Below, piece by piece: positions 1 through 8,345 of a stretch of 64,000 bases of DNA (positions are counted from its first letter, which is position 1; each line of letters begins with the position of its first letter). The notes under the pieces were generated by a model, which had not been told where the DNA came from, did not search any database, and was given only the letters and a program-made list of their open reading frames with translations. The stretch comes from Oceanisphaera pacifica (lineage in GTDB: Bacteria; Pseudomonadota; Gammaproteobacteria; Enterobacterales; Aeromonadaceae): contig NZ_JAGDFX010000007.1 in NCBI RefSeq assembly GCF_017498065.1, forward strand, positions 124,001-188,000. Direction: 5' to 3'. Made by a program: the position numbers and the translations under genes.

Positions 1-423
1 AAAAGTCATGGGCGTATCGAGTAACGACAGTGCATACACCAAACGCTGATAGCGCAACCGAAGGCTTTCGTTATACATTTCAAAGGCAATATCAAGTTGC
101 CCTGTTTTAAAAGCATCATCAAAACTGTTTTGATGACGCTTAAAACGCATAATATCGGCTTGGGTAAAAATATTTTTGCCGTAATCTAGGCTATCAATAT
201 AGCGATCGAATATGAGCTGTGAAAAAGCGTCATCTAATTGAAATTTCCGATAATGAGAACGGGTAAACAGTGAGCTAACCCGCTTGCTCGCAGCCGCGTG
301 CTGGCTTTCTGGCGCCAAAAGTGGAATAGCGGAGGCATCAGTAGTGGGTGGTACCGCCCAAGCAACACCTGCCGCCATCATACCAACGGCGACCAAAGAC
401 AAACGAATTTTGTGACTGTTCAA
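1..423 (-). CDS. prc: Tail-specific protease Prc (N-terminal part, cut by window edge)
   Basis: Only the first 141 codons are visible; the gene continues beyond base 1. Prc (Tsp) is a periplasmic PDZ-containing serine protease that trims proteins from their C-termini, including penicillin-binding protein 3 and murein hydrolases. The visible part has an N-terminal signal segment ending near AWA, then the Prc N-terminal helical region with SHYRKFQLDD and IFDRYIDSLDYGKNIF, typical of the family. The protease core lies outside the window. The start is taken as TTG at 423, because AAGGAG sits about 8 bases upstream and no ATG fits better. It follows proQ by 10 bases, the same order as in E. coli, so the two are probably co-transcribed. 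Confidence 0.88.
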   Translation of the reverse strand, partial: MNSHKIRLSLVAVGMMAAGVAWAVPPTTDASAIPLLAPESQHAAASKRVSSLFTRSHYRKFQLDDAFSQLIFDRYIDSLDYGKNIFTQADIMRFKRHQNSFDDAFKTGQLDIAFEMYNESLRLRYQRLVYALSLLDTPMTF

Positions 424-433
424 ACCCAACTCC

Positions 434-1045
434 TTAAAGGATAAGATGCTCGAATTTAACACGCACCGACATACCGGTTTTTAACTCAACCTGCACATCA
501 TCACGGGTAATTTCTTTAATGGTAGCAGCGACCGGCGACTTACCCAGTAAGACTCGTATATCTTGTGAGACCACCAAAGTAGTCGGATCCGCTTTTTGGT
601 ACTCTTCCTTTATAGCGGGTTGTGCATCAGGTTTAGCTTTAGACTGCACTTTAGCCTGTGGCTTAGCTTTAGGCTTGGCTTTTTTAGCCGCAGGCTTATC
701 TTTGCGTGCGCCAAATACTTTTTCTTTGCTTTCTTTTAATGCGCCTTTGGCATGATCAACATGCTCTTGAGTCAGCTCGCCACAGGCTTGCCCATCTAAG
801 TCAACTCGGCTTTGTCCCGCTTTTAAACCGTGCAAATAGCGCCAGCTAGATGTGTACTGACGCAATGCCGTACGCAATAAGGTTTTAGACACCTTAGGAT
901 CATCACCCAAGCGAGCCGCTAAATCCTGAAATATGCCAATTTTAAGCGGCTTAGCTTCACCAGCAGAGATAAAGCACTGAGGGAAGCGTTCAGCCAAGTA
1001 GGCAATAACTTCTTTACTGTTTTTCAATTTTTCCGAGTTTTCCAT
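434..1045 (-). CDS. proQ: RNA chaperone ProQ
   Basis: ProQ is a FinO-family RNA-binding protein that binds sRNAs and mRNA 3' ends; in E. coli it affects ProP osmoregulation. The FinO/ProQ domain covers about residues 1-115, with [17 protein letters not shown] and [11 protein letters not shown] Lys/Ala/Pro/Gln-rich linker follows, at about 120-155. A C-terminal Tudor/SH3-like domain with [13 protein letters not shown] ends the protein. The ATG at 1045 is preferred over an upstream in-frame ATG at 1084, because family members begin MEN and an AAGG lies about 9 bases upstream. At 203 residues it is slightly shorter than the E. coli protein (232), mainly in the linker. It lies just upstream of prc on the same strand. 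Confidence 0.95.
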   Translation of the reverse strand: MENSEKLKNSKEVIAYLAERFPQCFISAGEAKPLKIGIFQDLAARLGDDPKVSKTLLRTALRQYTSSWRYLHGLKAGQSRVDLDGQACGELTQEHVDHAKGALKESKEKVFGARKDKPAAKKAKPKAKPQAKVQSKAKPDAQPAIKEEYQKADPTTLVVSQDIRVLLGKSPVAATIKEITRDDVQVELKTGMSVRVKFEHLIL

Positions 1046-1134
1046 GAAATACCTTGGTTTAAGACCTAAGGGCGCATCGCCCACATTAATACACGCATAT
1101 TATAAAGAGCATACAGACAAAAGCGACCCAAACC

Positions 1135-1593
1135 TTACAACAAGGGCTGCACTGCTGCCACCCATTGCGTAAGACCTGCTTCATCTTCTTCGTCAAAACG
1201 CCCAAATTGAGGACTATCTATATCTAATACCCCCCAAACAGTGTCACCGTCACTAAGTGGCAAGACTATTTCGGCATTACTGGCACCATCGCAGGCGATA
1301 TGACCAGAAAATTCATGTACATTAGCCACACGCTGAACTTGGCCAGTTGAGGCGGCCGTACCACAAACCCCTTGTCCTAGCGGAATACGAACACAAGCCG
1401 GCTTCCCCTGAAATGGCCCCAATACTAAGCTATTAGGCTCACACAGATAAAAGCCAACCCAGTTAATATCTGCTAACGCCAAGTTAAGGAGTGCAGATAA
1501 ATTAGCCAGTTTAGCAATGCGATTGGTTTCGCCTTCGCACAATGCTTGCGCTTGGGCAGTAAGGCTTTGGTAAAATGCAGTTTTTTCAGTCAT
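1135..1593 (-). CDS. msrC: Free methionine-R-sulfoxide reductase (GAF-domain fRMsr)
   Basis: This GAF-fold enzyme reduces free methionine-R-sulfoxide in the cytoplasm. The 152 residues are a single GAF domain with INWVGFYL early and GVLDIDSP near the end. The three redox cysteines of the family are present at C67 (GKPAC), C77 (GQGVC) and C101 (HIACD), in the expected order and spacing, which separates it from a purely regulatory GAF protein. The gene lies about 90 bases upstream of proQ on the same strand. In E. coli, yebR/msrC also neighbours proQ. The start ATG at 1593 gives full family length. Confidence 0.93.
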   Translation of the reverse strand: MTEKTAFYQSLTAQAQALCEGETNRIAKLANLSALLNLALADINWVGFYLCEPNSLVLGPFQGKPACVRIPLGQGVCGTAASTGQVQRVANVHEFSGHIACDGASNAEIVLPLSDGDTVWGVLDIDSPQFGRFDEEDEAGLTQWVAAVQPLL

Positions 1594-1667
1594 AACTCTA
1601 ACATATCATTGTTTTTTGCTTAACTTACCTGCCCTTTCTCCAAATGAAAACCCGATGATGGTGATTG

Positions 1668-3455
1668 ATGGATAAAAAAAATCAACAGACGCCCATTTTA
1701 CAGTGGTCTGACATAATAAAAATGATGCAAAAACGCCGTTCAGCACTCATTTATGCCCATATTTTTGCGTTATGCGGCGTATTACTGTCTGTTCCTGTGC
1801 CTTTATTAATGCCATTGCTCGTTGATGAAGTTTTACTCGATAGTCCTGGGCGCTTGCTTGAAGGCTTAAGCTGGTTGTTGCCTTCAAGCTGGCAAACCGG
1901 TGTCGGCTTTATTTTAGCCGTATTAGTGATCACTCTCTTGCTTCGCTTTTTATCATTAGTCTTTAATATTATTCAGGGGCGCCAATTTGCTCGCGTTGCC
2001 AAGCAGTTGACGTTTCAGATCAGACAATTATTGGCGCGTCAGCTCTCTCGTACTCCGCTACGTTCTTTTGAGTCTGTAGGCGCAGGCAGTGTCAGCTCTC
2101 ACTTTGTGACCGATGTAGAAACCTTAGATAAATTTTTAGGGGAAACCTTAAGTCGCTTACTCATTAGTTTGCTAAGCGTCATAGGGACCGCCATCGTTCT
2201 ATTATTACTTAGCTGGCAGCTGGGGTTATTTATTTTGCTGCTTAACCCAGTGGTGGTGTATTTTTCGAGCCGATTAGGGGCCAAGGTTAAACATTTAAAA
2301 CGCAACGAAAACAGCGCCTTTGAACTGTTTCAACAAGCCTTAATAGAAACCCTAGATGGTATTCACGAAATACGCGCCGCTAATCGCGAGCGTCACTATC
2401 TACTGCGGGTAACGGATCGCGCCCGTGGCGTTCGTGACAGTGCCATTGATTATGCTTGGAAGAGTGAAGCCGCGGGGCGGGCCAGCTTTTTACTGTTTTT
2501 ATCGGGAGTAGAGCTATTTCGAGCCACCGGCATGATAATGGTATTATATACCGAGCTGACCGTTGGCCAAATTTTTGCCGTGTTTAGCTATCTTTGGTTT
2601 ATGATGGGCCCGGTACAAGACTTGCTCAATATGCAATATTCCTTTTATGCCGCCACTGCTGCGCTCAAACGCGTCAACACCATGTTATCTCTAGGTGACG
2701 AGCCCGAACAACAAGGCACGAGAGATCCTTTTGTCGATGCGACTACCTTGCCGATCACAGTAGAAAACGTCAGTTTTTCTTATAACGGTGAGCGCAAAAT
2801 TTTGGATAATGTGAGTTTACACATTAAGGCAGGCGAAAAAGTGGCCTTAGTCGGTGCCAGTGGCGGTGGCAAATCGACTTTTATTCAACTGTTACTGGGC
2901 TTGTATCCCGTTGATGACGGTATTATCCGCTTTGGTGGTATTAGTAGTCATGAAATTGGCTTTCCTACCATACGTGAGCATATCTCCTGCGTATTACAAG
3001 ACCCCGTTTTATTTAATGACACTATCGCGGCTAATTTAAGCTTGGGCGATGAACATGACGACACCGCCTTATGGCAAGCATTAACCGTGGCTCAATTAGA
3101 TGATGTCGTCGCCAATATGGACCAAGGGCTCAATACCCAAGTAGGTCGACGAGGCATTAAATTATCCGGTGGGCAAAAACAGCGGTTGGCCATTGCGCGC
3201 ATGGTACTTAAAAATCCGGCCATTGTTATTTTAGATGAAGCCACTTCAGCACTCGATACAGACACAGAAAGCAAATTACACGTCGCTTTATCTCGCTTTC
3301 TCCAAGGGAGAACCACGTTAATTGTGGCACATCGCTTAAGCTCGGTGCGCCAAGCCGATCGGGTATTGGTATTTGAAGACGGTAAGATCAGCCAATCTGG
3401 TACCCATTATGAGCTATTAGCGCAAGATGGCTTATACCGGACCTTGTATTCTTAA
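1668..3455 (+). CDS. ABC exporter, fused permease and ATPase (MsbA/type IV fold)
   Basis: This is a half-transporter of 595 residues. An N-terminal six-helix exporter membrane domain (about residues 20-320) is followed by a C-terminal nucleotide-binding domain (about 350-590). The ATPase shows Walker A GASGGGKS near 396-403, a Q-loop in VLQDPVLFND, signature LSGGQ near 499-503, Walker B VILDEATSALD and the switch histidine in VAHRLSS. No peptidase or accessory domain is seen, so the substrate is unknown; lipids, peptides or drugs are all possible. The ATG at 1668 is chosen over an in-frame TTG at 1665. It lies 113 bases upstream of the permuted TAXI lipoprotein on the same strand, so co-transcription is possible but not shown. 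Confidence 0.88.
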   Translation: MDKKNQQTPILQWSDIIKMMQKRRSALIYAHIFALCGVLLSVPVPLLMPLLVDEVLLDSPGRLLEGLSWLLPSSWQTGVGFILAVLVITLLLRFLSLVFNIIQGRQFARVAKQLTFQIRQLLARQLSRTPLRSFESVGAGSVSSHFVTDVETLDKFLGETLSRLLISLLSVIGTAIVLLLLSWQLGLFILLLNPVVVYFSSRLGAKVKHLKRNENSAFELFQQALIETLDGIHEIRAANRERHYLLRVTDRARGVRDSAIDYAWKSEAAGRASFLLFLSGVELFRATGMIMVLYTELTVGQIFAVFSYLWFMMGPVQDLLNMQYSFYAATAALKRVNTMLSLGDEPEQQGTRDPFVDATTLPITVENVSFSYNGERKILDNVSLHIKAGEKVALVGASGGGKSTFIQLLLGLYPVDDGIIRFGGISSHEIGFPTIREHISCVLQDPVLFNDTIAANLSLGDEHDDTALWQALTVAQLDDVVANMDQGLNTQVGRRGIKLSGGQKQRLAIARMVLKNPAIVILDEATSALDTDTESKLHVALSRFLQGRTTLIVAHRLSSVRQADRVLVFEDGKISQSGTHYELLAQDGLYRTLYS

Positions 3456-3568
3456 CAAGCAACCGTGCCGCCATCACCCATGCCTAAGTGATGGCGGCTT
3501 ATCATTTATGGTTGGTAACTTACCGTCGGTTACATGCCGACTCGCTTCAACAAATAGGGATAGGTTAG

Positions 3569-4576
3569 ATGTTGAACACACAACAACGCAGGCTGAGCGC
3601 TTTTATATTCATACTGTTAGGCCTCAGTGGCTGCGATACCCCGAACAACAATATCAATATTGCTCTTGGGCCTGACGCGAGCACCACGCAACAATTGTCT
3701 CAGCAAGTATTGAATAGTTATGGGGTAAATAACGATGACTATAATGCACATTTTTTACCCTTTGATAAGGCCTTAAAGGGGCTACAAGATGGCAGTATAG
3801 ACATATCTATGTCATTTTTAGGCTTACCCACCAATGGTATTAAAAGCTTACAAGCCGCCACTGGCGATGTCACTTTACTCAGCTTACCCGAGGAAGTTAT
3901 CGCCGATATTGAACAACACAGTGATTATCAACGCTTTACTATTCCCACAAGTAGCTATCAGTTTTTAACCAAAGAGGTGTCAACATTAACCGCCTACGCG
4001 GTATTAATGGCTAACACCCAGACGATTAATGACCAAATGGGCTACCAGCTAGCACGTATTATGTATAATGCCACTTTGGCACCCTTACCCCATGCTCAAT
4101 CTCACTTTTTAAGTTTAAAATATGCACTTGATGGTGGCAGTCACCTCCCGATTCACCCCGGTGCCAAACGCTTTTATGAAGAGCAAGGGTTAACCGTCAC
4201 TCTGCCCGTTGCCCAATTAAGTGCCGCAGGAGCAAAGCAAGAATTTATTTTTGGTACCGGTAGCCAAGGAGGCACCTATTATCCACTGGGCGGTGAATTA
4301 ACCACCCGCTGGAATGAACAACTTCCTAGCGTTAACTTTACCAATGTGGCCACCCAAGCCTCGATAGAAAACCTGCATAGTTTAAGAGAAGGCAAGATGG
4401 ATCTTGGCATGACGGTGAATGTATCTGCGGTTAACGCCCTACAAGGCAAAGGCGCTTTTGCTGAGCAAGCTGTTGAAAATATCGCTTTTATTGGCCAACT
4501 TTATCCCGAGGTCTTTCAAGTCGTCACCCGCAAGCGTGGCGACTTATCCTCTTTTGCTGATATTAAACGCCAATAA
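3569..4576 (+). CDS. TAXI-family lipoprotein with circularly permuted lobes
   Basis: Predicted lipoprotein of 335 residues. A signal peptide ends in lipobox LSGC with the lipidated Cys at 22. TAXI solute-binding proteins normally start with a GxGSxxGxYxPxG lobe and end with LPIPLHPGAxRFYxExG. Here the order is reversed. Residues about 29-208 match the usual C-terminal half, from GPDASTTQQLSQQVLNSYG to LPIHPGAKRFYEEQGL. After a linker (about 209-224), residues 225-335 match the usual N-terminal half, with FGTGSQGGTYYPLGG, ATQASIENL and LYPEVFQVVTRK, stopping at SSFADIKRQ. That is the hinge strand that normally leads into the other lobe, so both halves look complete and this is not a truncation. 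No TRAP membrane subunits lie nearby, so a transport, sensing or scavenging role is open. The ligand is unknown. Confidence 0.85.
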   Translation: MLNTQQRRLSAFIFILLGLSGCDTPNNNINIALGPDASTTQQLSQQVLNSYGVNNDDYNAHFLPFDKALKGLQDGSIDISMSFLGLPTNGIKSLQAATGDVTLLSLPEEVIADIEQHSDYQRFTIPTSSYQFLTKEVSTLTAYAVLMANTQTINDQMGYQLARIMYNATLAPLPHAQSHFLSLKYALDGGSHLPIHPGAKRFYEEQGLTVTLPVAQLSAAGAKQEFIFGTGSQGGTYYPLGGELTTRWNEQLPSVNFTNVATQASIENLHSLREGKMDLGMTVNVSAVNALQGKGAFAEQAVENIAFIGQLYPEVFQVVTRKRGDLSSFADIKRQ

Positions 4577-4816
4577 AACCAAGTAGGTGTTATTGTTTTT
4601 ATTTTTGTTCGCGATAAAGGTCAAACAAAGGCGCCTTGTACAACACACTACAGGCGCCCTCACATAAAGAATAAGTATCTACCCGCTAGCAAAACTCATT
4701 GACTATTCACTAAAAAATAAAACACCAACCACACATAGCACCATGAAACCCGCACTCAAGTTGCCATCCCAGTAGCATTATCTGCTGCTTCGCACTAACT
4801 TTATTGGGTTCTGGGG
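4577..4816. other. Intergenic stretch before the his promoter, with one hairpin
   Basis: No credible gene is seen. An inverted repeat of GGCGCC arms with inner TGTA/TACA pairing lies at 4630-4658. It has no T-run after it, so it is at best a weak terminator for the upstream gene. The reading frame of the upstream lipoprotein does not continue with TAXI-like sequence after its stop codon. Confidence 0.5.
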
Positions 4817-4845
4817 TTGGCAAATAAGGTTGGGCTTGTTAATGT
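4817..4845 (+). promoter_or_regulatory. Putative sigma-70 promoter of the his operon
   Basis: TTGGCA at 4817-4822 and TAATGT at 4840-4845 are separated by 17 bases. The -35 box is good and the -10 box weak. Start of transcription would fall near 4852, about 30 bases before the leader peptide, which fits a his-type leader. It is called from spacing and context only. Confidence 0.4.
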
Positions 4846-4883
4846 GGACCTAGACCTATTAGAGAGACAGGCCACACTATTTT

Positions 4884-4928
4884 ATGAATTTCCTGCAAAG
4901 CACCAAGCACCATCATCATATTGATTAG
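4884..4928 (+). CDS. hisL: His operon leader peptide
   Basis: A 14-codon reading frame encodes MNFLQSTKHHHHID, with four consecutive histidine codons at 4908-4919 (CAC CAT CAT CAT) and a TAG stop. It lies about 160 bases upstream of hisG and directly before alternative RNA hairpins. This is the arrangement of enterobacterial hisL, where ribosome stalling at His codons reports the level of charged tRNA-His. The E. coli leader has seven His codons; this one is shorter. The ribosome binding site is weak (AGGC about 12 bases upstream). Confidence 0.85.
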   Translation: MNFLQSTKHHHHID

Positions 4929-4929
4929 A

Positions 4930-5021
4930 CTTTCAGAATAATATTCTGGAAGGCTTTCGCTTGGCGGCTTCCAGCAGGATAAAAGATATTACCCTCGGAA
5001 GCTTTGCTCCGAGGGTTTTTT
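4930..5021 (+). promoter_or_regulatory. His attenuator: competing hairpins and terminator
   Basis: The terminator is CCCTCGGA (4992-4999) pairing with TCCGAGGG (5008-5015), followed by six T at 5016-5021. A second hairpin pairs CTGGAAG (4946-4952) with CTTCCAG (4968-4974). The segment CTTTCAG (4930-4936) can also pair with CTGGAAG, with one G-U. GCTTCC (4967-4972) can pair with GGAAGC (4997-5002), which would break the terminator stem. These mutually exclusive pairings next to a four-His leader are what a transcription attenuator needs. The exact low-histidine and high-histidine folds were not computed. Confidence 0.85.
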
Positions 5022-5088
5022 CGTATTATTGGCATTATAAATTTTTATCTATCTGTATTAACACGTAACACACAAGGACTATCGCACC

Positions 5089-5991
5089 ATGACTCTGGAT
5101 CAAACTCGTTTACGTATCGCAATTCAAAAATCTGGCCGTTTAAGTAAAGAGTGCCAAAAGATGCTGAAAGGCTGTGGTGTCAAGCTTAACTTGCGCGAAC
5201 AGCGCCTGATTGCCCACGCCGAAAACATGCCCATCGACTTATTATTAGTGCGTGATGACGATATTCCTGGCTTAGTGATGGACGGTGTGGTTGATTTGGG
5301 CGTAGTCGGTGAAAACGTGCTAGAAGAAACCGTGATGGAACGCCAAGCCCAAGGCGATGCGGCCGAATATAATGTGTTAAAACGCCTCGATTTTGGCGGT
5401 TGCCGCTTATCCTTAGCCGTGGCGCAAGAGTTGGACTATCAAGGCGTGAAAAGCTTAGAAGGCAAGCGCATTGCAACCTCCTACCCTTGGTTATTAAAGC
5501 GCTACATGGACAGCCAAGGCGTAAAATTTAAAAGCGTTATGCTCAATGGTTCGGTTGAAGTGGCGCCGCGCGCCGGTGTCGCCGAGGCCATTTGTGACCT
5601 TGTTTCTACCGGTGCTACCTTAGAAGCCAATGGCTTGGTTGAAACTGATGTTATCTTCCGCTCTAAAGCCGCCCTTATTCAAAGCGCCAATGCGCTGCCT
5701 GCTAGCAAGCAAGCGGTGGTCGACACCCTATTGCCGCGTATTCAAGGCTTACAACAAGCGCGCGAAAGCAAGTATATTATGCTGCACGCCCCTAAAGATC
5801 GCCTAGAAGAAGTGATTGATTTACTGCCCGGTGCCGAGCGCCCCACCATTATGTCATTAGCAGGGGAAAGCAATCAGGTAGCCATTCACATGGTAAGCAG
5901 CGAAGACATGTTCTGGGAAACCATGGAAGGCTTAAAAGCGTTAGGCGCATCCTCTATCTTGGTGCTGCCTATCGAGAAGATGATGGAGTAA
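5089..5991 (+). CDS. hisG: ATP phosphoribosyltransferase (long form)
   Basis: HisG catalyses the first, committed step of histidine synthesis, joining ATP and PRPP to phosphoribosyl-ATP. At 300 residues this is the long form, which carries its own C-terminal regulatory domain for histidine feedback and needs no HisZ. The N-terminal part has [11 protein letters not shown] and [13 protein letters not shown]. The catalytic lobe has the PRPP-loop region [14 protein letters not shown]. The C-terminal ACT-like domain (about 225-300) ends in [11 protein letters not shown]. It is the first structural gene after the attenuator, with AAGGA about 12 bases before the ATG. Confidence 0.97.
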   Translation: MTLDQTRLRIAIQKSGRLSKECQKMLKGCGVKLNLREQRLIAHAENMPIDLLLVRDDDIPGLVMDGVVDLGVVGENVLEETVMERQAQGDAAEYNVLKRLDFGGCRLSLAVAQELDYQGVKSLEGKRIATSYPWLLKRYMDSQGVKFKSVMLNGSVEVAPRAGVAEAICDLVSTGATLEANGLVETDVIFRSKAALIQSANALPASKQAVVDTLLPRIQGLQQARESKYIMLHAPKDRLEEVIDLLPGAERPTIMSLAGESNQVAIHMVSSEDMFWETMEGLKALGASSILVLPIEKMME

Positions 5992-5994
5992 GCC

Positions 5995-7290
5995 ATGAAT
6001 ATTCTTGATTGGAACCAGCTTAGCGAGTCTGAACAAACGGCGGCCTTACGCCGCCCTGCCCTTGCCGACAGCGGTCGTGCAGGTCAAGTGGCAGACATTA
6101 TAGATAAAGTACGCCACGGCGGTGATAACACCCTAATAGAGCTTACTCGCAATTTAGATAAATGCGAGCGCAGCAGCTTACAATTATCGGAACAAGAAAT
6201 TGCCAACGCCGCCAGTCGCGTTAGCGACGAGCTAAAAGCGGCCATTGAGCTGGCAATCACTAATATAGACACCTTTCACCGCGCCCAGTTACCTACGCCT
6301 ATTAGCCAAGAAACCAGCCCAGGGGTGCAATGCGAGCTGCATTTTCAGCCCCTAGAAAAAGTAGGTTTATATGTACCCGGTGGCACAGCACCTTTGGTTT
6401 CCACCGTGATGATGCTGGCTATTCCAGCACGACTCGCCGGCTGCGAGCGCGTTGTGCTTTGCTCTCCACCGCCCATTAACGACGCCATTGTTTACACCGC
6501 CCGCCGCTGTGGCGTGGATGCCATTTACACCTTAGGCGGAGCCCAAGCGGTGGCGGCCATGGCTTATGGTAGCGAGAGCATTACCAAGGTTGATAAGATT
6601 TTTGGCCCCGGTAATACCTGGGTAACAGAGGCCAAACGCCAAGTGTCATCAAGCGTTGATGGTGCCGCCATTGATATGCCTGCGGGGCCTTCTGAAGTGT
6701 TAGTGATTGCCGACGCCGATGCCGACGCCGATTTTGTGGCCGCCGACTTGCTCTCTCAAGCCGAGCACGGTGCCGACTCACAAGTCATTTTAGTGACCCC
6801 CAGTCAGCCTCTGGCCGATAAAGTGAACCTGGCATTAGAGGCACAGTTAGCTCAATTATCACGCTCAGATATTGCGCGCCAAGCCTTGGCTGAAAGCCGT
6901 ACTTTTATTTGTACCGACTTAGCGCAAGCGGCCATCATTTCTAACGCCTATGCACCCGAGCACTTAATTGTACAAACTGCCGATCCGCGCGCCTTATTAC
7001 CCCGCCTTAAAAATGCCGGCTCGGTATTCTTAGGCGCATGGACGCCAGAGTCGGTGGGCGACTATGCCAGTGGCACAAATCACACCCTGCCAACCTATGG
7101 CTACTCTCGTACCTATTCAAGCTTGGGCATTGCCGATTACCAACGTCGCTTCACCGTACAAGAGCTGACCCCAGCTGGATTACAAGCCATTGGCTCGGCG
7201 GTGGAGTTATTAGCGGCAACCGAAACACTGGATGCCCACAAAAATGCGGTTAGCCTGCGGCTCGCCAAACTGGAGAAGTCAACAGCATGA
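5995..7290 (+). CDS. hisD: Histidinol dehydrogenase
   Basis: HisD performs the last two oxidations, L-histidinol to L-histidine, with NAD and zinc. The 431-residue length matches the family. Zinc ligands equivalent to those of the E. coli enzyme are visible: Q255 and H258 in LLSQAEHG, D356 in SVGDYASG and H415 in LDAHKNAV. The FGPGNTWVTEAK and DMPAGPSEVLV motifs are also present. The gene starts 3 bases after hisG and its stop overlaps the hisC start (ATGA), so the genes are translationally coupled. A short Asp-Ala repeat (about residues 240-246) is encoded by repeated GCCGAC/GAT codons. Confidence 0.97.
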   Translation: MNILDWNQLSESEQTAALRRPALADSGRAGQVADIIDKVRHGGDNTLIELTRNLDKCERSSLQLSEQEIANAASRVSDELKAAIELAITNIDTFHRAQLPTPISQETSPGVQCELHFQPLEKVGLYVPGGTAPLVSTVMMLAIPARLAGCERVVLCSPPPINDAIVYTARRCGVDAIYTLGGAQAVAAMAYGSESITKVDKIFGPGNTWVTEAKRQVSSSVDGAAIDMPAGPSEVLVIADADADADFVAADLLSQAEHGADSQVILVTPSQPLADKVNLALEAQLAQLSRSDIARQALAESRTFICTDLAQAAIISNAYAPEHLIVQTADPRALLPRLKNAGSVFLGAWTPESVGDYASGTNHTLPTYGYSRTYSSLGIADYQRRFTVQELTPAGLQAIGSAVELLAATETLDAHKNAVSLRLAKLEKSTA

Positions 7291-8345
7291 GCATCACACT
7301 GTTAGCTCGCAAACAAGTGCAAGCTCTCACCCCTTATCAGTCTGCTCGCCGTATTGGCGGGCAAGGTCATATTTGGCTAAATGCCAACGAAGCTGCTGAG
7401 TGCGGCACCTATGAGCTTGATTGCACACGCCTTAATCGCTACCCCGAGTGTCAGCCACCACAGGTGGTGAATGCTTATGCTGCGTATGCCGGCGTTAGCC
7501 CCGAGCAGTTATTAGTGACTCGAGGTGGAGATGAAGGGATTGAACTGCTGATCCGTACCTTTTGTGAGCCTGGCCAAGATAATATTGTGATCTGCTCGCC
7601 CACCTATGGCATGTACGCCATTAGTGCCGAGACCAATGGCGTGGGCATTATTGATGTGCCACTTAACGCTAAACGTCAACCTGATGTTGACGCTATTATC
7701 GATAAGCTCGATAACACTAAGCTCATCTTCTTATGCTCACCCAATAACCCCACCGGCGACTTGGTTGATAGCAGCGATTTATGCCGCTTACTCGACGCCG
7801 CACGCGATCGCGCCTTAGTGGTGGTGGATGAAGCTTATATTGAGTTTTGCCCTGAGTTTAGCCAAGCTCGCTTATTGGCAGACTACCCGCAGCTGGTGAT
7901 TATTCGCACGCTTTCCAAAGCATTTGGTTTAGCAGGCTTGCGTTGTGGTTTTACCTTGGCGACGCCTGAAGTGATTGGCTTATTGTTAAAGGTTATTCCG
8001 CCCTATCCTATTCCTGAGCCGGTCGCACAAATTGCTGCTCAAGCGTTAAATGAGCAAGGGCTTGCGCTGATGCACACTCGCGTGGCTGAAATTAATCAGC
8101 TTAAACACACGCTGGGGGAGCACTTGCGCGCCCACCCACAGGTACAAGATGTGTTTGCCGCTAATGGCAACTATTTATTAGTGCGCTTTAGCCAAGGCGC
8201 GGCATTATTTGCACGCATGGCTAAGGCGGGTATTATATTGCGTGACTTTGCCAACAGACCTGGTTTGGCAGACTGCATTCGGATCACCATCGGCACTCAA
8301 ACCGAGATGGACGCGGTACTTGAGGTACTGCAACAGGAGCAATAA
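7287..8345 (+). CDS. hisC: Histidinol-phosphate aminotransferase
   Basis: This PLP enzyme converts imidazole-acetol phosphate and glutamate to histidinol phosphate. It is a fold-type I aminotransferase of 352 residues. The Schiff-base lysine is K211 in TLSKAFGLAGLRCGF. SPNNPTG (about 151-157) and DEAYIEF (about 181-187) are the usual cofactor-binding motifs. The ATG at 7287 overlaps the hisD stop. The gene ends directly before the GTG start of hisB. Confidence 0.96.
   Translation: MSITLLARKQVQALTPYQSARRIGGQGHIWLNANEAAECGTYELDCTRLNRYPECQPPQVVNAYAAYAGVSPEQLLVTRGGDEGIELLIRTFCEPGQDNIVICSPTYGMYAISAETNGVGIIDVPLNAKRQPDVDAIIDKLDNTKLIFLCSPNNPTGDLVDSSDLCRLLDAARDRALVVVDEAYIEFCPEFSQARLLADYPQLVIIRTLSKAFGLAGLRCGFTLATPEVIGLLLKVIPPYPIPEPVAQIAAQALNEQGLALMHTRVAEINQLKHTLGEHLRAHPQVQDVFAANGNYLLVRFSQGAALFARMAKAGIILRDFANRPGLADCIRITIGTQTEMDAVLEVLQQEQ

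Noticed and set aside
3427-3675. 82-codon plus-strand frame between the ABC exporter and the TAXI gene
   Set aside because: It overlaps the ends of both genes in another frame and has no recognisable features.
3569-4576. Reading the TAXI protein as a simple truncation
   Set aside because: The typical C-terminal lobe is present in full at the front of the protein, so nothing is missing; the order is changed.
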